Shown here: positions 47,097 through 55,981 of the stretch, one piece after another
Numbering within the stretch: the stretch's first letter is position 1
How the letters are laid out: each line of letters opens with the position of its first letter
Origin: Acidobacteriota bacterium
Lineage (GTDB): Bacteria; Acidobacteriota; Terriglobia; Terriglobales; Acidobacteriaceae
Direction: 5' to 3'
Length of the DNA stretch: 64,000 nt
NCBI GenBank assembly: GCA_016196065.1
Contig: JACPYL010000025.1
Coordinates: 558,001 to 622,000, forward strand
Program-made: the position numbers and the translations under genes
Notes under the pieces: generated by a model
What the model saw: only the letters and a program-made list of their open reading frames with translations
Databases searched by the model: none
What the model was told of the DNA's origin: nothing

Positions 47097-49883
47097 CTAT
47101 TTCAGTAAAGCCTCTACGACTTTGTATACCTCGGCTAGAGCGGAGTCCAGCGCTTCCGGATTCTTGCCACCGGCTTCGGCCAGGTCGGGACGCCCGCCAC
47201 CTTTGCCGCCGACTTTTTCCGCGATCGCGCCGACAACTTTTCCTGCCTGCACTCGGCTGGTCAGATCTTTGGTGACTCCGGCGATCAACGACACACTGCC
47301 GTTGCTGGCCGAGCCGACGACGACGACTCCGGATCCGAGTTTGTCGCGAAGTTGATCGACCAGCGTTCGCAACTGCGCTCTTTCCAGATTGTCGACGCGA
47401 TGGGCCAGCACTTTGACGCCGCGAACTTCCTTCACGTTGTCGGTAGCAGAAGCCGCTGAAGACGATGCCGACTTCATCCGTGCCTGGTCGAGATCGCGCG
47501 TCAGGCGCTTGATCTCGGCATCGCGGCGATCGATTTCGCCGCGCAAGGCTGCGGCGGGTGAATCGTGTTCTTTGTTGCTCAACGACGCGACGATATGTTC
47601 GAGCGCATGATCCTTGCGGAAATGCTTCAGCGAGCCTTCGCCGGTGACGGCTTCAATCCTGCGCACGCCCGACGACACGCTGCCTTCTTTCAGAATCTTG
47701 ATCAGTCCAATCTCACCGGTCGCAAGTGTGTGCGTGCCGCCGCAGAGTTCGGTGGAGAAGTCTCCGATTTTCACTACGCGAACTTTGTCGCCATACTTTT
47801 CTCCGAACAGCGCCATGGCGTGGTACTTGTTGACGGCATCGTCGATGGGTACGTCGGTGATGGTCTCGACCTTGAGGTTGCGCAGAACTTCTTTGTTGAT
47901 GATGTCCTCGATGTCCTGCAACTCTACGTCTTCGACCCCGGTGAAGTGCGAGAAGTCGAAGCGCAAATGATTGGGCGCGACCAGCGATCCGGCCTGCTTC
48001 ACGTGCTTGCCGAGGACTTCTCTTAGTCCCGCGTGGAGGAGATGCGTGGCAGTGTGGTTGCGCATCGTCGCTTCGCGGATGTCGGTGTTGACGACGGCGT
48101 CGACTTTTTGGCCTACGCGGATCGACTGCTTGGCAGTGACTTGGTGCGCGCGCACTCCCTGAATCGGAGAGTAGCAACCCGTCACTTCGGCGACGACAGT
48201 ATTGTGATCATCGGAGTAGAGCCATCCACGGTCGCCAACTTGTCCACCAGAATCTGCATAGAAGGGCGTGTGGTCGAGGATGATCTCGCCCTGGTCGCCA
48301 GTTTTCAGTTCTTGAGCGCCCTGGCCGTCTCTGATGATGGCGAGGACTTCGCAGTTCTCGGAGCGCGTCTGGCGGTAGCCTTCGAAGGTGGACTTCGGGA
48401 GTTGCTGATACGACGGATTCGCAGTCTGCTTGGCGGCGCCTTTCCAGGAGGCGCGAGCGCGAGTCTTCTGCTCTTCCATCGCACGGTCAAAGCCTGCTTG
48501 ATCGAAAACCACACCTTGATCGCGGCATGCATCCTGGATGAAATCCAATGGCATGCCAAATGTGTCGTATAACTTAAACGCGAGATCTCCTGGGTAAATC
48601 GGCGATGCGCTGCCAGCCGCATCCTTTCCCACACTACCCTGCATATGTTGCTTGAGAGTAGTGAAGGCCTCTTTCAAGTCGTCCTCCAACTTCCTTAATC
48701 CCAGGTCAAGCGTGTGCGCAAACCGTGTTTCTTCCGCCAGCACGGCCTTCGATACCCGCTCCGCCGATTCCTTCAATTCCGGAAATGCATCCTGCATCAA
48801 ATCGCGCACTGCGAAGACCATCTCGTGCAGAAACGGCTTCGTCTGGCCGAGCAAGCGTCCGTGAGTGATGGCGCGGCGAATAATCTTTCGCAGGACATAT
48901 CCACGGCCTTCATTCAGTGGAATGACTCCGTCCGAGATCAAGAACGTTGCGGCGCGGGCGTGGTCTGCAATTACCCGGAGTGAAGCTGCCGAAGCGGTGC
49001 CGGCCGATGTGGGAACGGGGCTCTGCCCCGTCTCGCCGGGTCGAAGACCCGGCTCCACATGTGCAGTGCCACCGACCAGTGCCGTTGCCCGAGCAATCAG
49101 GGGAGTAAACAGGTCCGTCTCGTAATTCGAAATCACACCCTGCAACACCGACGCCACCCGCTCCAACCCCATCCCCGTATCAATCGACGGCTTCGGCAGC
49201 GGCGTCAGCTTCCCGGAAGCATCGCGGTCGAATTGCATGAACACCAGATTCCAGATCTCGACATAGCGCCCGCAGTCGCAGCCGAACTCGCAAGCCTTGT
49301 GTCCCTGATCGGACGCGACCACGCCCATGTCGTAATGAATCTCGCTGCATGGGCCGCAAGGGCCGGTGTCGCCCATCTGCCAGAAGTTGTCTTTGGAACC
49401 GAACTCGTAAATTCGATCTTTCGGGACTTGCTGGCCGAGCCACAAATCGTAGGCTTCGGAGTCGCGCTCGACGCCGTTCTCGCCTTTGAAGATCGTGACG
49501 TAGAGCTTGTCTTTCGGAATATTGAACCACTCAGGCGACCTCAGCAGTTCCCAGGCGTAGGCGATGGCGTCTTTCTTGAAGTAGTCGCCGAAAGAAAAAT
49601 TGCCGAGCATCTCGAAAAACGTGTGATGGCGGTTGGTGAAGCCAACATTTTCGAGATCGTTATGCTTGCCGCCGGCGCGCACACATTTCTGGGAAGTCGT
49701 GGCGCGGTTGTAGTCGCGCTTTTCCAGGCCGAGGAAAACGTCTTTGAACTGGTTCATCCCCGCGTTGGTAAAGAGCAGAGTGGGATCATTCTGCGGGACG
49801 AGCGACGAGGAATGGACTTCGCGATGTCCCTTCTGAATGAAGAAGTCCAGAAAGCGGCGGCGGATTTGCGAGCCTGTGAGCAT
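47097..49883 (-). CDS. alaS: Alanine-tRNA ligase
   Basis: A 928-residue class II synthetase that charges tRNA-Ala. Visible parts: catalytic core with [53 protein letters not shown] and the [11 protein letters not shown] tRNA-binding region; editing domain with [13 protein letters not shown] and CGGTH; then the coiled region and C-Ala domain ending [12 protein letters not shown]. It is about 50 residues longer than E. coli AlaRS. One cause is an in-frame hairpin-forming element at 49009-49063 (residues about 274-292). recX lies 1.6 kb upstream on the same strand, a partial trace of the common recA-recX-alaS order. Confidence 0.98.
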   Translation of the reverse strand: MLTGSQIRRRFLDFFIQKGHREVHSSSLVPQNDPTLLFTNAGMNQFKDVFLGLEKRDYNRATTSQKCVRAGGKHNDLENVGFTNRHHTFFEMLGNFSFGDYFKKDAIAYAWELLRSPEWFNIPKDKLYVTIFKGENGVERDSEAYDLWLGQQVPKDRIYEFGSKDNFWQMGDTGPCGPCSEIHYDMGVVASDQGHKACEFGCDCGRYVEIWNLVFMQFDRDASGKLTPLPKPSIDTGMGLERVASVLQGVISNYETDLFTPLIARATALVGGTAHVEPGLRPGETGQSPVPTSAGTASAASLRVIADHARAATFLISDGVIPLNEGRGYVLRKIIRRAITHGRLLGQTKPFLHEMVFAVRDLMQDAFPELKESAERVSKAVLAEETRFAHTLDLGLRKLEDDLKEAFTTLKQHMQGSVGKDAAGSASPIYPGDLAFKLYDTFGMPLDFIQDACRDQGVVFDQAGFDRAMEEQKTRARASWKGAAKQTANPSYQQLPKSTFEGYRQTRSENCEVLAIIRDGQGAQELKTGDQGEIILDHTPFYADSGGQVGDRGWLYSDDHNTVVAEVTGCYSPIQGVRAHQVTAKQSIRVGQKVDAVVNTDIREATMRNHTATHLLHAGLREVLGKHVKQAGSLVAPNHLRFDFSHFTGVEDVELQDIEDIINKEVLRNLKVETITDVPIDDAVNKYHAMALFGEKYGDKVRVVKIGDFSTELCGGTHTLATGEIGLIKILKEGSVSSGVRRIEAVTGEGSLKHFRKDHALEHIVASLSNKEHDSPAAALRGEIDRRDAEIKRLTRDLDQARMKSASSSAASATDNVKEVRGVKVLAHRVDNLERAQLRTLVDQLRDKLGSGVVVVGSASNGSVSLIAGVTKDLTSRVQAGKVVGAIAEKVGGKGGGRPDLAEAGGKNPEALDSALAEVYKVVEALLK
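49009..49063. repeat. Palindromic element inserted in frame inside alaS
   Basis: Two adjacent hairpins, ACGGGG-CTCTG-CCCCGT (49015-49031) and GCCGGGTC-GAA-GACCCGGC (49035-49053), lie inside the coding frame. They encode a Gly/Pro-rich stretch ([19 protein letters not shown]) in a region where AlaRS homologues have no such residues. The GGGGC-centred hairpin resembles the intergenic GAGACGGGGC element at 43406. Confidence 0.75.
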
Positions 49884-49982
49884 GAAACTTAAATTCTAAA
49901 TGATTGGGAGCGAGGTCAGAGGCTTGGCGTCAGATTGTAGAAGGGAGAGTCCGAGCGATTCACGTCAGCAGCCAAAGGCTTT

Positions 49983-50063
49983 TACCACGGAGGACACGGA
50001 GGATCACGGAGGAAATCCTCTACTCTAAATCTTTTCTCCGTGAACTCTGTGACCTCCGTGGTT
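49983..50063. repeat. Composite inverted repeat, CCACGGAGG type
   Basis: ACCACGGAGGACACGGAGG and ATCACGGAGG on the left face CTCCGTGAA and CTCTGTGACCTCCGTGGT on the right. It lies between divergent alaS and the cNMP/DUF1003 gene, about 47 bases before the latter's start. Confidence 0.85.
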
Positions 50064-50109
50064 ATGATCTTCCGTTGGTCCGCAAAGCTTTCTTGGGGAG
50101 AGTAATACC

Positions 50110-50964
50110 ATGCCTTGCAATCCGGAAATTCTTAGACAAGTTCCGCTCTTTGCCTTACTCGACGACGATGAGACCGCGGTCCTCGCCGGACAGGTTGAAG
50201 TCCGGACATTCGCTCCCCGCCAGCGTATCTGGAAAATTGGCGACTCCGGTGGGCAGGCCTATGTGCTGGTTTCCGGCATGGTGCGCGTCACCACGGTCGA
50301 CGAAGATCACCAAGAAGTTGTCGTGGACGAGCCGGTGCATGGGGAATTTTTCGGCTTCGCTTCCATGCTCGATCAGACGCCACACCAGACCAATGCCAAC
50401 GCGCTGGAGGAGTCCATCTGTATCGAGGTGGATCGCGAAGACATCTCCGTGCTGCTGCAGCGCAAGCCTTTGGCCGGCATGGACATGCTGTCCGTGCTGG
50501 GAAAACAGTTTCACGCCGCGCAGCAACTGGTGCGGGTGCGCGCCATGCGCAATCTGAACGAGATCATCGAAGAAGAGGAAACCCTGGGTGAGCGCGTCGC
50601 CGATAAGGTCGCCAGCTTCGGCGGATCGTGGACTTTCATCACGACCTTCGCCGTGGTGCTGCTGACCTATACCGCCATCAACATCGGGCTGCGCGGGCGG
50701 GCGTGGGACCCCTATCCGTTCATCTTGCTGAATTTGTTTTTATCGATGCTGGCGGCGATCCAGGCCCCCGTCATCATGATGAGCCAGAACCGGCAGGATA
50801 AGAAAGACAGGCTGCGCGGCGAGTTGGACTACGACGTCAACCGGCGCGCGGAAGCGGAAATCCAGGGACTCGCCCACAAAATGCATCTGCTCGGAGACAA
50901 GATCGCCGATGTCGAAGATCTCATCCGCCAGCAGCATGCCGGCCGAACCCCTGGTAATTCGTAA
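50110..50964 (+). CDS. Cyclic-nucleotide-binding domain plus DUF1003 membrane protein
   Basis: A 284-residue protein with two parts. Residues 1-130 form a CRP-like cNMP-binding barrel (FALLDDDETAVLAGQVEVRTFAPRQ, YVLVSGMVRV, GEFFGFASMLD). The usual phosphate-binding RxA arginine is not obvious, so the ligand is uncertain. Residues 145-270 are DUF1003: GERVADKVASFGGSWTFI, then two membrane helices (about 180-193 and 204-222) and the conserved QNRQDKKDRLRGELDYDVNRRAE coiled end. Fusion of a sensor barrel to a DUF1003 membrane module is known but uncharacterised. The start at 50110 is consistent with the domain. Confidence 0.88.
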   Translation: MPCNPEILRQVPLFALLDDDETAVLAGQVEVRTFAPRQRIWKIGDSGGQAYVLVSGMVRVTTVDEDHQEVVVDEPVHGEFFGFASMLDQTPHQTNANALEESICIEVDREDISVLLQRKPLAGMDMLSVLGKQFHAAQQLVRVRAMRNLNEIIEEEETLGERVADKVASFGGSWTFITTFAVVLLTYTAINIGLRGRAWDPYPFILLNLFLSMLAAIQAPVIMMSQNRQDKKDRLRGELDYDVNRRAEAEIQGLAHKMHLLGDKIADVEDLIRQQHAGRTPGNS

Positions 50965-50988
50965 GCACCACAGCCCCTACAGCGAGTC

Positions 50989-51354
50989 TTACTTCACCGC
51001 GTCGGCGGTCTTCTCGGCTGCTTTCTTGGTGGCATGGGCAGTTTTCTTGGCGCCCTTCTTCACGAAGTGGCCGGTTTTCTTGGCGGCGCCTTCGGTAGCG
51101 TCTTCTGTCTTGTCAGCAGCTTTGGCGGTCGCGTGGCCGGTATCTTTTGCTGCGTCAGTGGTGGCGTCGGCAGTCTTCTCGGCTGCCTTCTTGGTGGCAT
51201 GACCGGTTTTCTTCGCGGCGGTCTTGGTCGCGTGGCCAGTGTCTTTGGCTGCGTCTTTCATTTCAGAGCCGGCTTTTTTCATGTCACTGCCGGCGTCCTG
51301 CCCATAAGCAAACGCGGCAAGAGCGAGCACGGCCAATGCGAGTTGATATTTCAT
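50989..51354 (-). CDS. Exported LEA-like protein built of 11-residue repeats
   Basis: A 121-residue protein with a signal peptide (residues 1-18, cleavage near YGQ). From residue 39 it is built almost wholly from 11-residue units beginning TGHAT or TADAT and continuing KxAAxK, seven full units plus a partial one. Such Lys/Ala/Thr 11-mers match the pattern of group 3 LEA proteins, which become helical on drying and protect membranes or proteins. The ATG at 51354 gives the signal peptide; a longer frame to 51441 does not. A periplasmic desiccation-protective role is inferred. Confidence 0.82.
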   Translation of the reverse strand: MKYQLALAVLALAAFAYGQDAGSDMKKAGSEMKDAAKDTGHATKTAAKKTGHATKKAAEKTADATTDAAKDTGHATAKAADKTEDATEGAAKKTGHFVKKGAKKTAHATKKAAEKTADAVK

Positions 51355-51446
51355 GGTTCCTCCAGAGATTGAACTTGGGATCGGTCGAGTATGAAGGATA
51401 GGGAGAGCGGATGCAAGTTGATGCGGGCAAGCTTTTGACATTGCTC

Positions 51447-51989
51447 CTATTCGCCTTCGATCGTTTCAGTTTCCAGAGCGGTTAGGGTTTCGTCGTCCAC
51501 CTCCCAATTCTTGAGAATGAGGAAGATCGTCTTCGTTCCAAACCCTGCGCGCATCATCTGCCGGTAGATGCGAGCTGTCTGCTTTTGATCCTTCGGTTTC
51601 TGAAAACGCTTGCGGCGCAGGAAGTCGCGAGCGAGTTTCTCTTCGCTGACATCCTCGTACGCTGATGCCACCGCCTTCTCGATCACTTCCGGGTGGACGC
51701 CCTTGATTTTCAGGTCCGTGATCACGCGGCGACTCCCAAACTTTTCATTGTCGCGGCGAAAGGACGAGTACGCCGCGGCATACTTCGCGTCGTTCAGGTA
51801 TCCGCGATCCTTCAAGCGGACAATAATGAGTTCGACCAGCGTCTTGCCGATCTCGGTATCAGCCTCGACTCGATTCCTCAGCAGACGCTTCAGTTCCGCG
51901 ACGGAACGCGCGCGACGGCCAAGCGCTCCCACGGCGTACTCGTAGAGTTCTGCTTCGGTAAGGAGTTTTCTGGGGCGGCCAAAACTCAT
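51447..51989 (-). CDS. recX: RecX family regulatory protein
   Basis: A 180-residue three-helix-repeat protein of the RecX family, which inhibits or modulates RecA filaments. Features: YEYAVGALGRRARSVAELKRLL at the start, IIVRLKDRGYLNDAKYAAAYSSFRRDN in the middle (LxxRGYLND is a family signature) and a GAKSIFxxLK-like pattern GFGTKTIFLILKNW at the end. The ATG at 51989 was chosen because homology starts there; a longer frame to 52058 adds a Pro/Arg-rich extension with no support. recA is not in the window. Confidence 0.88.
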   Translation of the reverse strand: MSFGRPRKLLTEAELYEYAVGALGRRARSVAELKRLLRNRVEADTEIGKTLVELIIVRLKDRGYLNDAKYAAAYSSFRRDNEKFGSRRVITDLKIKGVHPEVIEKAVASAYEDVSEEKLARDFLRRKRFQKPKDQKQTARIYRQMMRAGFGTKTIFLILKNWEVDDETLTALETETIEGE

Positions 51990-52228
51990 AGGTACACAAT
52001 AGCGCGCTCCCGGCCGGGGAAACAGCCGATTCAGCCGGATTCGCCGGGGGCATGGCATATTACGCGGTGCTCCGCGTCACACCGTAGTGGTCCTCCCCTC
52101 CGTAGAATTATTGGTTGAGACTTGCCTAGAATGGCGATTGTCGGTGGAAAATATCATTGTGCCCTCCGATGCGTCGTCACCGCCGGTGGCACAGATCGGG
52201 AAATAGCAGTTTCAATAGACCGTTGCTT

Positions 52229-52927
52229 ATGGCACGTGCCAAACGAAACTTCGTGTTGACACTTCTTGTGATCCCGATGGTTCTGGAGTGTCTGTGTATT
52301 GGGCAAGACAGAGCCCCCGCAGTTGCCCAGCCGCAACCACCGGGTTACTTTCATGGACTGACGCTGTCGCTTAGCCAGGATTCAGCTGAACCTCCAGACT
52401 CAAGTGAATTCAAGAATTGTTTAGCTACACACCCGCCGCCAGCTTGTGTGCCGCTCACCGTCACCCTCAGGAAGGATGGTCCAGAAACGCTTGTGATGTG
52501 GGGTCCGGGAGGATGCGGAGAAATCGTCCCTGACATCGATTTTCAGCAGGCGGATGGTACCTGGAGAGCGTTCCCCTATTCGCCTGGTCACGTCTCGTAT
52601 CAACTCTGTAGCGTCATCGGATTTGCGCAACGCTTTTCGCGCGGTGAGAGTCGGGTCCGTAGGTTTCGGTTAGAATCTCTCGGGCTGGATGTGGTCTATC
52701 CCCCGCCTGACGATGAGTCCATACACCCGCGCTGCGTCGGCTGTGAGTGGCTGCTAGGTAAGGGCCCTCACCAGATCCGCGCTCGTTTGCACCTGAAGGC
52801 CTGCGTTGCTTCTAAGAAACTGAAGCCGACCCGCCCGTTCAATTCCTTCGATACGCGATCGATCTGCAATGCAGGGAAGGAACCGACACCCCTGCAGCTC
52901 CTATCCAACGAAATTTCCCTCCACTAG
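52229..52927 (+). CDS. Exported protein of unknown function with many cysteines
   Basis: A 232-residue protein. The ATG at 52229 opens a signal peptide (MARAKRNF then hydrophobic to about residue 22). The mature part holds eight or more cysteines, including HPPPACVPL, GGCGEIV and HPRCVGCEW, which could form periplasmic disulfides. A beta-rich pattern (PLTVTLRKDGPETLVMWGPGG, VRRFRLESLGLDVVYPP) suggests an immunoglobulin-like fold. No family recognised. An earlier in-frame start at 52157 is less likely as it precedes the signal peptide. Confidence 0.6.
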   Translation: MARAKRNFVLTLLVIPMVLECLCIGQDRAPAVAQPQPPGYFHGLTLSLSQDSAEPPDSSEFKNCLATHPPPACVPLTVTLRKDGPETLVMWGPGGCGEIVPDIDFQQADGTWRAFPYSPGHVSYQLCSVIGFAQRFSRGESRVRRFRLESLGLDVVYPPPDDESIHPRCVGCEWLLGKGPHQIRARLHLKACVASKKLKPTRPFNSFDTRSICNAGKEPTPLQLLSNEISLH

Positions 52928-53087
52928 TCGTCTTTCTCAGCACCAACGGCCCCTGTGTCAACGCTGACACGCACGCGTTCCCAGGCACACGATTTTCGTT
53001 TCAATCGTCCAGGTAACCGTCTTATTTACAAGTAGATAGCTCTGGCTCCACGCTTGCTTTTATTAGTGCGCAAGCAAGGAGGCTCTC

Positions 53088-53240
53088 ATGGAAACTCTTC
53101 TTCAATTCCTCGTCGTTGTCGGTGGGCTGATGTTCTCGTTCGCCGCCGCCCTTCTGATCGAAGAACTCATTTTCGGACGCATCTTCCGCGTGGTGTTTGC
53201 CCGCCGCCCGGAACCTTCCAACCCTGGGCAAAAAAATTGA
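53088..53240 (+). CDS. 50-residue single-pass membrane protein
   Basis: A short gene missed by length cut-offs. ATG at 53088 is preceded by AAGGAGG at ideal spacing and TGA ends at 53240. The product has one hydrophobic stretch (residues about 5-23, LLQFLVVVGGLMFSFAAALLI) followed by a basic end (RIFRVVFARRPE). It sits 13 bases before the SPFH-protein start, so the two are surely cotranscribed. It may be a small partner of the SPFH complex, which is inference from position only. Confidence 0.7.
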   Translation: METLLQFLVVVGGLMFSFAAALLIEELIFGRIFRVVFARRPEPSNPGQKN

Positions 53241-53253
53241 GAGGAGCACGACC

Positions 53254-54573
53254 ATGCTGTTGCTGAAGTACTTGCTGGTAGGCGCGGGGATCACGATGTT
53301 CGCGATCGCCGCTGGAATTCTCACTTACGATCTGTCACTGCTGTTGGCATACCGGAGATCACGGCTTGCGCCGCTGGCTGACGCGCCGGTCGCGGTCACA
53401 CCGTTCGTCCGGTGGCGCACTTCGATCGCTCTTGCCATGCTGGCCTGGGCGCCGCTGCTGGTTTCGGCGGCTATCGTTTTTGTGCCGAGCGGGATGGCGG
53501 GCGTCCGCGTGAGCCTGACGCAAGGAACGCTCGCGGGAACGCTCTATCCAGGCGTGCACTTCGTTGCGCCTCTCGCCGAGCACATCGAGTTGTTCAACAC
53601 GCGCGATCAATTGTTCACCACCGGGATCAGTGAAGACTCGACTGTGAAAGGTGCCCCGAAAAGTGAAGGTCTCCATGTGCAAGCCAAAGAAGGACTGACG
53701 CTTGGCCTCGCCATCACCGTGAGGTACCAGGTTGATCCGAAGCATCTGGACTTCATTCAGGCGAACCTGCCACAACCGTTGGAAAAAGAGATTGTCCCGG
53801 CGGTGGTGGCGACGGCGTGGCGGGAACTCGTACCGGCGTACACGGTCCGAGAAGTGTTTTCGAGCAAGAGGGAGGAAGTTCGCCAGCGCGCGTCGGAACT
53901 GATTCGCAAACGCCTGGCCGCTGACGGGATCGTCGTGAAGGAAGTCATGCTGCGCGACATTCAACTGCCGCAGGAGTATGCGCAGGGACTGGAGTCACTC
54001 TTACTGAAGGAACAAGAAAACGATCGCATGGGAGTCGAGACGGAAATCCATCAGAAACAAGTCAAGATTGCAGAAGCCGATGCCGAAGCGACCAAGGCAC
54101 AACAAGTCAAAGGCGCGGAAGGCGAAGCCGCGGTGCGCGTATTACAGGCCAAGGGCGAAGCGGATGCGATGCAGTACTTGCTGCCTCTGAAGCAGAAGCA
54201 AATCGAACAATCGAAACTGGAAGCGGAAGCGCGCAAGGAAACGACCGTAAAGGGCGCCGAGGCGGCGGGAGAAGCCAAGATCATCGACAGCAAAGCGGAA
54301 ATGGAGCGGCGCAAATTGCTGGCGCAAGCCGAAGCCGAACGGATCCGGATCACCGCGATCGCAGACGCAGAACGCATGAAGAACGAAGGCGTCGTTCTGA
54401 AACAGAATCCATTGCTGATTAACAAGATCGTTGCCGAACGTCTGTCGGACAAATTGCAGATCATGATGGTGCCTGCCGACGGAAAATTCTTTTTCACCAA
54501 TGACGTTTTACGAGGGATGAACACCGCCAATCACGTTAGCCAGGCTGAAGACGCGGGGGAAGAGAAACAGTAG
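53254..54573 (+). CDS. SPFH/Band-7 membrane protein, flotillin-like
   Basis: A 439-residue protein. Two hydrophobic segments at about residues 7-30 and 51-70 anchor it. The SPFH domain (residues about 75-270) includes GVRVSLTQGTLAGTLYPGVHFVAPLAEHIELFNTRDQLF, and a long coiled coil follows rich in Glu/Ala/Lys (QVKGAEGEAAVRVLQAKGEADAM and KLLAQAEAERIRITAIADAERMK). Such proteins form membrane rings or microdomains and regulate proteases or fluidity. The ATG at 53254 follows GAGAGGAG. An NfeD protein, a usual partner, is absent; a 50-residue membrane protein precedes it instead. Confidence 0.9.
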   Translation: MLLLKYLLVGAGITMFAIAAGILTYDLSLLLAYRRSRLAPLADAPVAVTPFVRWRTSIALAMLAWAPLLVSAAIVFVPSGMAGVRVSLTQGTLAGTLYPGVHFVAPLAEHIELFNTRDQLFTTGISEDSTVKGAPKSEGLHVQAKEGLTLGLAITVRYQVDPKHLDFIQANLPQPLEKEIVPAVVATAWRELVPAYTVREVFSSKREEVRQRASELIRKRLAADGIVVKEVMLRDIQLPQEYAQGLESLLLKEQENDRMGVETEIHQKQVKIAEADAEATKAQQVKGAEGEAAVRVLQAKGEADAMQYLLPLKQKQIEQSKLEAEARKETTVKGAEAAGEAKIIDSKAEMERRKLLAQAEAERIRITAIADAERMKNEGVVLKQNPLLINKIVAERLSDKLQIMMVPADGKFFFTNDVLRGMNTANHVSQAEDAGEEKQ

Positions 54574-54580
54574 CGTAGAC

Positions 54581-54648
54581 CGCCGTTCGTCGTTCGCTGT
54601 TCGCATCCGGCCCATAGACTATCGGCGAATAGCGAACGACGACGGACG
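54581..54648. repeat. Composite inverted repeat, CGTTCGTCGTTCG type
   Basis: CCGTTCGTCGTTCGCTGTTCG on the left (21 with mismatches to the right arm) faces CGAATAGCGAACGACGACGG on the right. It lies between the SPFH gene and the next operon and may isolate the two transcripts. Confidence 0.8.
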
Positions 54649-54670
54649 CAATACGACTCGAGACCACCTC

Positions 54671-55981
54671 ATGAACGATTCCTCCGAGCCCACGCGCTAT
54701 AATCAGCCCATTCCACACATGCACGGTCGCTGGTCAGGCAGTCCGCGGATGAGTTGGCTGGCATCGTTCCTCTATCTTCTTTTTCTGATTCTTGCCCTCA
54801 TCTTCGCGATCGCTGTATTCCCTTCTTTCGCCTCGGCATCGGTGCTCGGGGACTCCGCACGCCAACTCGCGCACAAGATTGCAGCTGCGACAGGACCAGG
54901 GTCGGTTGCTCTCGAGATCACGAATCGCTCGTCACTCGATGACAAATCCGTACATGAAATTCGCAGCGCACTCGAAGCGGAGTTGCGCGTCGCCGGCGTT
55001 CGCGCCGCCAAGCCGGAGGAGGCAATTGGCTCGGTGCAGGTCACCCTCTCCGAAAGCGTTCGCGAGTTTGTCTGGACAGCCGAGATCCTGATCGGAGCCG
55101 ACGAGCGCAAAGTTGTGCTGGTGGCAGCGCCACGGCCCCAGTCGTCTTCCGGACAAGTCGCTTCCATGCCGCTCGCGGTGAGAAAGAGTTTCCTGATCGC
55201 GCAGGAGCAGCCAATCCTTGACGCCGCTGTGTTGGAGATGTCTGGCGGCGCTCGCCTGCTTGTGCTCGACGCCAGCCAGGTCAGCGTTTTCCGCCAACAG
55301 AGCGGGCGCTGGGAGTCAGAGACTTCGCTCGCAATCACGCACTCGCGCATCTTCCCACGCGACCTGCGGGGACGCCTGCTCCTTCGCCGTGATCATCTTT
55401 TCGATGTTTACCTGCCGGGAATCGTTTGCCGGTCAAGCCTGGCCGCACCACTCGCTCTTACTTGCTCGGAGAGCGACGAACCCTGGCCGCTGACAGCGGA
55501 CGAAGGCAGCGGACGCGCATTTTTCGCGCCCGCACGAAATTTCTTTACTGGCGCATTTTCTCCGACCATCGGCAAAGTCAGTAACGGCCCATCGTTCTAT
55601 TCGTCAGCGGCCTTGCCCCGCTCCGGATACACGTTGTGGATTCTGGCTGGCGTCGACGGATCAACCCACATGCTCGACGGCATGACCGATCAAGTGATCC
55701 GCGGTGCGAAGTGGGGGAGCGATCTAGCGGCCGTTCATTCCAACTGTGGAACCGGCACGCAGTTACTGGTGTCCGAAAGTGGGAGCCCCTCGCAGGATAG
55801 CCTGCGCGCTTTCGAGATCCCGGATCGTGATCCGGTAGCGGCCAGCGCACCCCTGGAGTTCGACGGCCCCGTCGTTGCGTTGTGGCCCGAAGCGAGCGGC
55901 AATGGCGCGATTGCAATTGTGAAGAAGGAAGATACAGGCTGGTATGAGGCGTATCGCATTTCTATTGCTTGCGGCAGCTAG
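54671..55981 (+). CDS. Membrane-anchored or exported protein of unknown function
   Basis: About 436 residues. After a polar start there is one strong hydrophobic segment (about residues 28-56, WLASFLYLLFLILALIFAIAVFP), which could be an anchor or a long signal peptide; ATG 54749 would place it at the N-terminus. The remainder is beta-rich, with SALEAELRVAGVRAAKPEEAIG followed by repeating strand-like segments that could form a propeller-type fold. No known family. It overlaps the start of the next gene by 38 bases, so it belongs to the operon with the peptide-binding protein and the two-component system and may be an extra sensor part. Confidence 0.7.
   Translation: MNDSSEPTRYNQPIPHMHGRWSGSPRMSWLASFLYLLFLILALIFAIAVFPSFASASVLGDSARQLAHKIAAATGPGSVALEITNRSSLDDKSVHEIRSALEAELRVAGVRAAKPEEAIGSVQVTLSESVREFVWTAEILIGADERKVVLVAAPRPQSSSGQVASMPLAVRKSFLIAQEQPILDAAVLEMSGGARLLVLDASQVSVFRQQSGRWESETSLAITHSRIFPRDLRGRLLLRRDHLFDVYLPGIVCRSSLAAPLALTCSESDEPWPLTADEGSGRAFFAPARNFFTGAFSPTIGKVSNGPSFYSSAALPRSGYTLWILAGVDGSTHMLDGMTDQVIRGAKWGSDLAAVHSNCGTGTQLLVSESGSPSQDSLRAFEIPDRDPVAASAPLEFDGPVVALWPEASGNGAIAIVKKEDTGWYEAYRISIACGS

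Noticed and set aside
49904-50557. 217-codon plus-strand ORF overlapping the cNMP/DUF1003 gene
   Set aside because: It runs through an intergenic palindrome and out of frame through a recognised domain.
52230-52241. TGGCACGTGCCA palindrome as a sigma-54 promoter or operator
   Set aside because: It lies within the first codons of a gene, and the -12 part (TTGC at the right spacing) is absent.
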